In this document: piece by piece, positions 1 to 4,806 of the stretch | Position numbering within the stretch: position 1 is the stretch's first letter | How the letters are laid out: the number at the start of each line of letters is the position of its first letter | From: an uncultured Pseudomonadota bacterium | GTDB lineage: Bacteria > Pseudomonadota > Alphaproteobacteria > Rs-D84 | Direction: 5' to 3' | NCBI GenBank assembly: GCA_947303165.1 | Contig: CAMYXE010000060.1 | Span: 1-5,092, forward strand | DNA: 5,092 bases | The notes under the pieces: generated by a model | Told to the model about the DNA's origin: nothing | Databases searched by the model: none | Seen by the model: the letters and a program-made list of their open reading frames with translations, nothing else | Program-made: the position numbers and the translations under genes

Positions 1-303
1 GGTTGTAATATTTGCAAATAAATTCGATGGTATCGATTGTAAACTGTTGCAACCATAAAATGTGGCGTTGAACATATTTTCTGCCCCGGTGGTTATATTT
101 GCAAACAAATCTGATGGTATTGATTGTAAATTGGTGCAATTTTGAAATGTGCCACGGAACAGATTATACGCCCCAGTTGTAATATTTGCAAACAAACCCG
201 ATGGTATTGATGTTAACCTACCGCAGCCAGCAAATGTCTCTTCGAACATCTGGCTTGCCCCGGTTGTATAATTGCTGAATAATGTTCCCGATATGCTGGT
301 CAG
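1..303 (-). repeat. Tandem 87-bp coding repeats (29-residue leucine-rich-like units)
   Basis: On the minus strand there are three full units at 303-217, 216-130 and 129-43, plus the first 42 bases of a fourth at 42-1. Each starts at LTS or LQS and runs through SIP, LF, TTGA, F and a Cys. The units at 216-130 and 129-43 are most alike, sharing SIPSxLFANITTGA; the unit at 303-217 is more diverged (SISGTLFSNYTTGA). A degenerate unit may precede it, since GSGASQ near residue 157 echoes TTGASQ. The array runs off the window, so the copy number is unknown. Confidence 0.88.
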
Positions 304-846
304 TTGACTGCTACTAGCGGGATACCCAGAATAATAAAATGTTCTGTAAAAACTTGGTGCCTGACTGGCCCCAGACCCCAGGTATGGGAACATTGCGGAC
401 ATATTACCATCAACAGATACGACATTATTATTGGGAAATCTTATTGCGCTACGTTCACCACCGTAATAATTGTCACTGGTTGAATATCCAGTTGCGGTTC
501 CACCAAAACGTATGGTTTTTGTGCCCGCGGTTGAATAGGAACACGTGTATGTGGCATTAGCAGTGCCCGAACGTGTCACCCTTTTACCGGAAACACCCGG
601 GCCAGATAATGTTCCGCCATTACCACAGTCGATATAAAATGTTCCCTGGGCGGTCATGTTGAAATCAAACGTGTCAGGTTTGTCAATGCTTCCGTCCATA
701 TACATTGTGCCAATGCTAAAATGTGCGGTTTTGCAATTGTTTTCCGATGTTTGTATATCAATTTTATCAGGGGCGCATTTTAAGCCTGCTGACGCAGAAC
801 CCGCCGAAATAATGCCACAAACCACCGCAACCAAGAATTTTTTCAC
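1..846 (-). CDS. Secreted BspA/DUF285-like repeat surface protein, partial (C-terminus outside window)
   Basis: The frame is open from a GTG at 846-844 to the window edge, giving the first 282 residues with no stop. GTG is chosen because a strong Shine-Dalgarno (AGGAGAGG) lies 7 bases upstream and the signal peptide starts exactly there: VKKF, a hydrophobic core, then ASA before a predicted cut near residue 20. Residues about 65-136 look like a PKD-type beta domain (GTFYIDCGNGG, ATYTCSYSTAGTKTIRFGG). From residue 182 come tandem 29-residue repeats with the pattern LxSIPSxLFANITTGAxNMFxxTFxxC. They resemble leucine-rich repeats of BspA/DUF285 (26-residue surface repeat) proteins, which are exported and often involved in adhesion; that role is inference. 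Cysteines occur at 24, 38, 74 and 102, and once per complete repeat. C10 has no proper lipobox, so a lipoprotein is unlikely. The anchor, if any, lies outside the window. Confidence 0.85.
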   Translation of the reverse strand, partial: MKKFLVAVVCGIISAGSASAGLKCAPDKIDIQTSENNCKTAHFSIGTMYMDGSIDKPDTFDFNMTAQGTFYIDCGNGGTLSGPGVSGKRVTRSGTANATYTCSYSTAGTKTIRFGGTATGYSTSDNYYGGERSAIRFPNNNVVSVDGNMSAMFPYLGSGASQAPSFYRTFYYSGYPASSSQLTSISGTLFSNYTTGASQMFEETFAGCGRLTSIPSGLFANITTGAYNLFRGTFQNCTNLQSIPSDLFANITTGAENMFNATFYGCNSLQSIPSNLFANITT

Positions 847-853
847 GATAACA

Positions 854-861
854 CCTCTCCT
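854..861 (-). promoter_or_regulatory. Strong Shine-Dalgarno for the GTG-started surface protein
   Basis: The minus strand reads AGGAGAGG, 7 bases before the GTG at 846. It is the strongest ribosome-binding site in the window. It decides the start, because there is no in-frame ATG between it and the signal peptide. Confidence 0.75.
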
Positions 862-884
862 GTTCTTATAAAACTTTCATATTT

Positions 885-914
885 ATCATAGAAAACTATC
901 CGCGACAAAATCAA
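885..914 (-). promoter_or_regulatory. Probable sigma-70-type promoter of the surface-protein gene
   Basis: On the minus strand a -35 element TTGATT (914-909) is followed by an 18-base spacer and a -10 element TATGAT (890-885). Transcription would start near 878 and leave a leader of about 30 bases that includes the Shine-Dalgarno site. This suggests that the repeat protein is expressed separately from the methyltransferase gene upstream. Assigned by eye from consensus matching. Confidence 0.5.
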
Positions 915-930
915 GCACAAAAAATACTTA

Positions 931-945
931 TCCAACCATGTTGGA
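931..945 (-). terminator. Weak candidate terminator after the methyltransferase operon
   Basis: A perfect 6-bp stem (TCCAAC/GTTGGA) with a 3-base loop lies 24 bases after the methyltransferase stop on the minus strand. A run of six T follows, but only after a gap of 6 bases. The stem is short and the T run is displaced, so intrinsic termination here is possible but poorly supported. Confidence 0.25.
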
Positions 946-968
946 AATAATGGCATATTTATTAATGA

Positions 969-1892
969 TTATTTTTGAAATACTATGGCAATTTCCCAAT
1001 GGACACTGCCCACGAATTGATCAAATGCCGCAGTTTTAATTATTTTATATCCGGCATTCAGCAAAATTTCCGAATCGCGTCGCAATGTCGCCGGATTACA
1101 TGAAACATATATTATTCGTGGCACATCGGATTTGGCCAACTCACGACACTGGTCCAACGCGCCCGCACGTGGCGGATCCATTACAACCAAATCATAATTA
1201 TTTAGCATTTTTACGGTAATAGGTTTCTTGAACAAATCGCGTTTATTAAATGGACCAACAATATCAAATCCATCGGCTTTCAACGCAAATGTGAAATTAC
1301 CAATTCCACAAAATAAATCTGCAACATGTTTGGCACCAACCGCGTTTTCTAAAACAAAATTTCGCATTGCCTGTTCGCTTTCCACCGTTGGTTGCAAAAA
1401 CGCACCAATCGGATAATCAACAACAAATTCACCGAATCGTATGCGTGGCACATCGTTCTGGATAACAATCGCGCCATTCCACGACACACGCAGCAAATTT
1501 AATTTCTGGACTGCCGTTTTAAATTCACCACTAAAATAAGGAACATTTGATTCCACCGCCAAATCTATGCCGTTTTCGCATAATGTCACCAATGCAGAAC
1601 CGGCACCACTCCATGGTAATTTTGCAAGTTTTGGCAATATATCATTTATCTGGGGAACCAGATTCGGGCAATTATTAACCGGCACAATATTCTTGGTTTC
1701 CGATTCGAAAAAACCAAAAACACCATTTGCAAAACAAAAGTCTGCACGTCGCCGCATTCCCCCGGGTGTCCAAAATATTTCGTCCACCGCGGACCATTTA
1801 TCTAGTAATTTCTGCTTATCTTGGCGATAATTCGGGGCGGTAAAATCATATTTGCAACCGCCACACACCGAAAACAATGGACAAGTGTTCAT
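969..1892 (-). CDS. Compact RNA uracil-C5 methyltransferase, TrmA/RlmC/RlmD family
   Basis: Enzymes of this family use S-adenosylmethionine (SAM) to methylate C5 of a uracil in 23S rRNA or tRNA. The 307-residue protein has the cysteines of an RlmD-type 4Fe-4S cluster (C4, C10, C13 and probably C75 in NNCPN). It also has the FLQ substrate-loop motif (165-167), SAM motif I (DLFCGIGNF, 192-200), DPPRAG (239-244), the nucleophile C265 in SCNP, and a C-terminal HWE (298-300) whose Glu fits the usual general base. There is no N-terminal TRAM domain, so it is much shorter than RlmD (about 430 residues, from memory). The segment between motif I and DPPR is also compressed and lacks a clear acidic SAM-ribose residue. 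The reading frame is intact. It is the last gene of the operon; the Shine-Dalgarno (AGGTG) overlaps the stop of the gene before it. Which RNA and which uracil are modified cannot be told from sequence. Confidence 0.88.
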   Translation of the reverse strand: MNTCPLFSVCGGCKYDFTAPNYRQDKQKLLDKWSAVDEIFWTPGGMRRRADFCFANGVFGFFESETKNIVPVNNCPNLVPQINDILPKLAKLPWSGAGSALVTLCENGIDLAVESNVPYFSGEFKTAVQKLNLLRVSWNGAIVIQNDVPRIRFGEFVVDYPIGAFLQPTVESEQAMRNFVLENAVGAKHVADLFCGIGNFTFALKADGFDIVGPFNKRDLFKKPITVKMLNNYDLVVMDPPRAGALDQCRELAKSDVPRIIYVSCNPATLRRDSEILLNAGYKIIKTAAFDQFVGSVHWEIAIVFQK

Positions 1893-1902
1893 ATAAACAC
1901 AC

Positions 1903-2562
1903 CTAGAAATTAATTCTTACACCCGCGCGCAGTTGATGTGCCGATGGATTTAAATCTGATACAACCCCAACATCAGGTCCAAACATATACAAATAACGGT
2001 ATCCGACATCTATGGTGAAATGTTCACCAAGTTCCAGACCCAATCCAGCCATCGCCGCAAGAGATACAACCGCATCACTGTCTACATGCACACCATCACC
2101 ATCGGTAAATGCCATACCTGCGCCAACACCAACATAGGGAACAATTTTTTGTTTATAAAAGAATCGGTATAAACTGTTTATGCGCGCATTAACAATGGCA
2201 TTTAAAAATACTGTATTCGCATTTATCGCAAATCCGTCCCATTCGGCACGCGTATTCATATAATTCGCCTCGATACGCAGGATATCATATATTCTGTAAC
2301 CAGCCACAACATCAAATCCAGATGTTGTTTCGCCATCTATAACGTCTGTATGATTGACCGCATCTTGCCATATCGAAAGATTATACATACCACCAACATA
2401 AAACCTGTGTTGCGCCGCAAAAGTATCGGTTTCACGTGCACCAGATTTTCCATCAGCCGATGCATTCTCGGGCACATCACCAGTTTTTTGAACACGGTAA
2501 ATAACCTCTGCCCCGGCGGACATTGGTAATAAACATAAAAGATAAATCAAAAATTTTTTCAT
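1903..2562 (-). CDS. Outer-membrane beta-barrel protein (OmpA-like eight-strand type)
   Basis: This is a 219-residue exported protein. The signal peptide is MKKFLIYLLC onward, with a likely cut after SAGA at residue 18. Residues about 20-50 form a polar linker. The rest shows alternating beta-strand pattern: near 52-62 (HRFYVGGMYNL), 82-91 (GFDVVAGYRI), 94-102, 113-128, 138-151 (KIVPYVGVGAGM), 164-177, 182-192 and 210-219. That makes about eight strands, and the last residue is Phe (LRAGVRINF), the usual signal for the BAM assembly machinery. The VPYVGVGAGM segment is typical of the OmpA-like/opacity barrel superfamily (PF13505-like). A Shine-Dalgarno AAGGA sits 7 bases before the ATG. It is the middle gene of the operon and probably distantly related to the preceding barrel gene. 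It may be a structural or adhesive porin-like protein; the exact role is unknown. Confidence 0.82.
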   Translation of the reverse strand: MKKFLIYLLCLLPMSAGAEVIYRVQKTGDVPENASADGKSGARETDTFAAQHRFYVGGMYNLSIWQDAVNHTDVIDGETTSGFDVVAGYRIYDILRIEANYMNTRAEWDGFAINANTVFLNAIVNARINSLYRFFYKQKIVPYVGVGAGMAFTDGDGVHVDSDAVVSLAAMAGLGLELGEHFTIDVGYRYLYMFGPDVGVVSDLNPSAHQLRAGVRINF

Positions 2563-2575
2563 AACTTATTCCTTA

Positions 2576-3388
2576 TCAGAAATTCATACGAATTGTTGCC
2601 ATAATGTTGCCGACATTATCAACACCTATGCGACGTGTTGACCAACCAAAACCATGTCCAATGAACAGTTGGTGTTGATACGCAATATCTATACCCAACA
2701 GGTCGGTTAACATAAAATTCATACCCAGTTCTAGGCGCGGCGCCGCCAACACAGCACCATTGGCGCCATGCGGTCCCGAAAAATCATATGCCCCCAGGCC
2801 AAGCCCAATACCCATAAACGGAACAAATGTACGACGATATGTAATATCACCACTTTGAATATATCTGCGTGCAAAATCAAAATATACCGTTCCATTCAAC
2901 ATATGATAATTGGCATACAAGTCTGACACACCTTCAAATTTGAATGTTGATTCTTGGAATGCAACCTCAGTCCGAACATATGAAGACATATTCCACCCAA
3001 GTCCGATTAGAGTATTCCATGACCCACGAGATTCGTGCTTTTTATGCCCGACACGCGCACTTTTTGTTAAGGCGCCAATGTTCATTCCTGCACCCATGCG
3101 CACATACATTTTCGTTGGAATAAACAACTCGTAATCTTCGCCGTCATTAGATGGAACATCGTAAAAAACTTCTTGGGCCAATTCACCATAACCATTTCCA
3201 TACGTCGCGGCCGTGCCATAATTAGTGGGTTGGTATTGCGATATTACCATTTGCGAACTGCTGTAACCGCCATAGCCACCAAGGCCATTCTTGATTTCCC
3301 TTTTAAATTGACTAGCACGACCAGCCGCCATCGCGTCCACACTTATCACACATGCACATAACGCCGCAAAGTAATATTTTATTTTCAT
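2576..3388 (-). CDS. Outer-membrane beta-barrel protein with Gly/Tyr/Gln-rich N-terminal linker
   Basis: This is a 270-residue exported protein and the first gene of the operon. The signal peptide covers about residues 1-22, with a likely cut after AMAA. Residues 23-90 are a mature N-terminal segment: a basic stretch (RASQFKREIK), then a low-complexity part (GLGGYGGYSSSQ), then Gln/Tyr/Gly-rich and acidic sequence. From about 93 to the end the pattern is beta-barrel: MYVRMGAGMNIG, SWNTLIGLGWNM, VRTEVAFQES, NGTVYFDF, TFVPFMGIGLGLGAY, PRLELGMNFML, LGIDIAYQHQL and the terminal ATIRMNF with its final Phe. The TFVPFMGIGLG segment parallels KIVPYVGVGAG in the next gene, so the two are probably diverged paralogues. 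The ATG has only a weak ribosome site (GTGGA, 6 bases upstream). Function is unknown beyond the outer-membrane location. Confidence 0.8.
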   Translation of the reverse strand: MKIKYYFAALCACVISVDAMAAGRASQFKREIKNGLGGYGGYSSSQMVISQYQPTNYGTAATYGNGYGELAQEVFYDVPSNDGEDYELFIPTKMYVRMGAGMNIGALTKSARVGHKKHESRGSWNTLIGLGWNMSSYVRTEVAFQESTFKFEGVSDLYANYHMLNGTVYFDFARRYIQSGDITYRRTFVPFMGIGLGLGAYDFSGPHGANGAVLAAPRLELGMNFMLTDLLGIDIAYQHQLFIGHGFGWSTRRIGVDNVGNIMATIRMNF

Positions 3389-3425
3389 TTGTCATCCACT
3401 TGATTTCATATACTCGTTACATTTT

Positions 3426-3453
3426 ATCATAAAAACCGACTTGATTCCAGCAC
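3426..3453 (-). promoter_or_regulatory. Possible promoter of the beta-barrel/methyltransferase operon
   Basis: The minus strand has a good -10 element TATGAT (3431-3426). A poor -35 (GTGCTG, 3453-3448) lies 16 bases upstream. Transcription would start near 3419, about 30 bases before the ATG at 3388. The -10 and the following AAA match the TATGATAAA of the surface-protein promoter at 890-882. The site overlaps the plus-strand lpxI promoter. Confidence 0.35.
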
Positions 3454-3469
3454 GATTTATGCTTAACAT
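3441..3469 (+). promoter_or_regulatory. Possible lpxI promoter giving a leaderless or near-leaderless transcript
   Basis: A -35 element TTGATT (3441-3446), a 17-base spacer and a weaker -10 TAACAT (3464-3469) are seen. The start of transcription would fall about 3476-3477, at the A of the lpxI ATG. No Shine-Dalgarno precedes this ATG, which fits leaderless initiation. The -10 matches consensus at only four of six positions. Confidence 0.35.
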
Positions 3470-3476
3470 AAATAAT

Positions 3477-4301
3477 ATGAACAAAAAAGACGATAAAAAA
3501 ATTGCATTAGTTGCTGGGGCACTTGATTTGCCGTTCTATACGCGTGATGCGTTAAAGAAGCACGGCTGGAATGTTTTTGTCATAGGATTAAAAAATTTCT
3601 ATGATGAACGTCTGAATCCCGACATGGTTATCCGCCTTGGTGGTGCAGGAAGTGCTGTGCGTGAACTAAAAAAACGCGGAATAACAAAACTCACATTCGT
3701 TGGGGCGTTGGGCCATCCGAATTTATCTGATTTACGGCCAGACTTATGGACGTTTTTCGCATTATTCAAAATATTAAAAAATCAACGGGGGTATGATTCA
3801 ATGGCAGTTGCATTTACAAAAACACTTGAACGTGCGGGCTATACAGTTCTTGCGGCACAGGATTTGGCTCCAGAATTAACATTTGAACACGCAGGTGCCT
3901 TAACCAAACAGAAGCCTTCACGCGGTGATTTGAAAAATATTAATCGTGCCATAGAGGTCTCTCATACAATAGGTTCCGCAGATATCGGAGCTTCGGTTGT
4001 AGTTGATAAACAAGTTATCGCGGTCGAGGCCGCTGAAGGCACCGCAAAAATGCTGGAGCGCGTTGTTGAAATGCGCAAAAAACATAAAAAAGCTAGCGGC
4101 GTCTTTGCAAAAATGACGAAACCTGGTCAAGATTTGCGCATCGATATTCCCGCAATTGGGGTCGATACCATAGATGCGGTGGCAGATGCACATTTACGCG
4201 GAATTGTGGTTAACACCAAAACCTGCTTTGTTGTGGATAAACCAAACGTAATTAAAACCGCGAACAAACGTGGCATTTTCATAATGGCTGTCGACCAATA
4301 A
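3477..4301 (+). CDS. lpxI: LpxI, UDP-2,3-diacylglucosamine pyrophosphatase (lipid A synthesis)
   Basis: LpxI hydrolyses UDP-2,3-diacylglucosamine to 2,3-diacylglucosamine 1-phosphate (lipid X) and UMP, the step done by LpxH in E. coli, supplying LpxB. With the ATG at 3477 the protein has 274 residues, close to the family's usual 270-285. The N-terminal domain starts KKIALVAGALDLP, in the place of the family's glycine-rich loop. The C-terminal domain has ADIGASVVVD, AVEAAEGTAKML (182-193) and RIDIPAIG with D223, aligning with the region of the Caulobacter enzyme I recall as holding a catalytic Asp. The frame is open further upstream, to a TTG at 3441 and an ATG at 3459. Neither has a ribosome site, the extra residues do not look like the family, and they overlap the promoter, so 3477 is preferred. 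The gene stands apart from the fabZ-lpxA-lpxB cluster where alphaproteobacterial lpxI commonly lies. Confidence 0.92.
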   Translation: MNKKDDKKIALVAGALDLPFYTRDALKKHGWNVFVIGLKNFYDERLNPDMVIRLGGAGSAVRELKKRGITKLTFVGALGHPNLSDLRPDLWTFFALFKILKNQRGYDSMAVAFTKTLERAGYTVLAAQDLAPELTFEHAGALTKQKPSRGDLKNINRAIEVSHTIGSADIGASVVVDKQVIAVEAAEGTAKMLERVVEMRKKHKKASGVFAKMTKPGQDLRIDIPAIGVDTIDAVADAHLRGIVVNTKTCFVVDKPNVIKTANKRGIFIMAVDQ

Positions 4302-4305
4302 CTTA

Positions 4306-4333
4306 TTGACAATTTATATTTTTTGTTTATACT
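4306..4333 (+). promoter_or_regulatory. Strong sigma-70-type promoter for the acyl-carrier-like genes
   Basis: A perfect -35 TTGACA (4306-4311), a 16-base AT-rich spacer and a -10 TATACT (4328-4333, five of six consensus) begin four bases after the lpxI stop. Transcription would start near 4340, leaving a leader of about 20 bases that contains the Shine-Dalgarno. This is the best promoter match in the window. The sequence could also be read as coding from a TTG at 4306, but the promoter makes that unlikely. Confidence 0.72.
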
Positions 4334-4348
4334 ATCCCTGCAATTTAT

Positions 4349-4352
4349 GGAG
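4349..4352 (+). promoter_or_regulatory. Shine-Dalgarno that sets the GTG start at 4360
   Basis: GGAG lies 7 bases before the GTG at 4360 and downstream of the predicted transcript start. The in-frame TTG at 4306 has no such site, and the next in-frame ATG (4411) has none either. Confidence 0.65.
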
Positions 4353-4359
4353 TTACGAA

Positions 4360-4767
4360 GTGTCAACTAATACCAAGCACAGTTTATCACCTAAACCAAA
4401 ACCCAAGTTCATGTGGACACATAATGGTATATATAACATGGTTATGTCCAAGATTTGGCGTGCCATGAAATGCCCTATTCATCCAGAAAATACTGTCTTC
4501 TATATGTTATACGAGGCTGATTTGATGGATAACTATTTGAATAACAATGGTAAAATAACAAAAAAATTACTCACATCATTGCGTAACATCGAAAGTGCAT
4601 TCGGTATCAAAATTGTCGCAGGTTACACATTTGACGATATTGTATCCGTCGCAGAATGGCAACTTGAAAAACAAGGACGATTGGCGCCCGATGTACCAGA
4701 TATTGAAGCCATAAAAAGGCAACAAACGGAACAACACCATAATAGTACAGGTGCATACAGTAAATAA
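4360..4767 (+). CDS. Small acyl-carrier-protein-like hypothetical protein without an evident attachment serine
   Basis: This is a 135-residue soluble protein with no signal peptide or membrane segment. The GTG start is set by the GGAG site and the promoter just upstream. Residues 1-17 are Ser/Lys/Pro-rich (SPKPKPKF). A middle part (CPIHPENTVFYMLYEADLM, 38-56) matches nothing I recognise. Residues about 64-104 recall helices II to IV of acyl carrier proteins: IESAFGIKI (77-85), then YTFDDIVSVAEWQL, like the usual E-E-x-F-G-I-x-I followed by T-hydrophobic-x-D-hydrophobic. Where the family has Asp-Ser-Leu there is about Ile-Thr-Lys (66-68), so the phosphopantetheine serine appears absent. The tail (105-135) is polar, rich in Gln, Glu and His, and probably disordered. 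The next gene, 39 bp downstream, codes for a similar protein, so the two are likely co-transcribed paralogues. The fold assignment is by eye; the function is unknown. Confidence 0.6.
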   Translation: MSTNTKHSLSPKPKPKFMWTHNGIYNMVMSKIWRAMKCPIHPENTVFYMLYEADLMDNYLNNNGKITKKLLTSLRNIESAFGIKIVAGYTFDDIVSVAEWQLEKQGRLAPDVPDIEAIKRQQTEQHHNSTGAYSK

Positions 4768-4806
4768 TTTTCGGTCAAACAAATAATTAAAATATGGGAT
4801 TATACA

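Noticed and set aside
1..303. CRISPR-like or intergenic repeat array
   Set aside because: The 87-bp period equals exactly 29 codons and the frame stays open, so these are protein repeats without spacers.
811..846. Lipoprotein signal at Cys10 of the surface protein
   Set aside because: The residues before the Cys (AVV) lack the small Gly/Ala at -1 required by a lipobox, and an ASA signal peptidase I site follows.
339..871. Two plus-strand open frames (339-560 and 656-871) across the left region
   Set aside because: They lie opposite the well-supported minus-strand surface protein with signal peptide and repeats; their translations show no recognisable features.
3391..3408. Five-codon minus-strand upstream reading frame (ATG to TGA) before the first barrel gene
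   Set aside because: It is very short, with no ribosome site; the ATG is likely chance in AT-rich leader sequence.
3441..3476. Longer LpxI starting at TTG 3441 or ATG 3459
   Set aside because: No ribosome site for either, and the extra residues precede the normal start of the family and overlap the promoter.
4306..4359. N-terminal extension of the 135-residue protein from TTG 4306
   Set aside because: The stretch is a near-perfect promoter plus a Shine-Dalgarno for GTG 4360, and the TTG has no ribosome site.
3918..4366. Minus-strand open frames within lpxI (3918-4193, 4127-4366)
   Set aside because: They are antisense to a clear LpxI coding sequence and have no start signals or family resemblance.
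4762..4800. AAATAAT direct repeat between the two acyl-carrier-like genes as a terminator
   Set aside because: It is a direct AT-rich repeat and not an inverted one, so it forms no stable hairpin.
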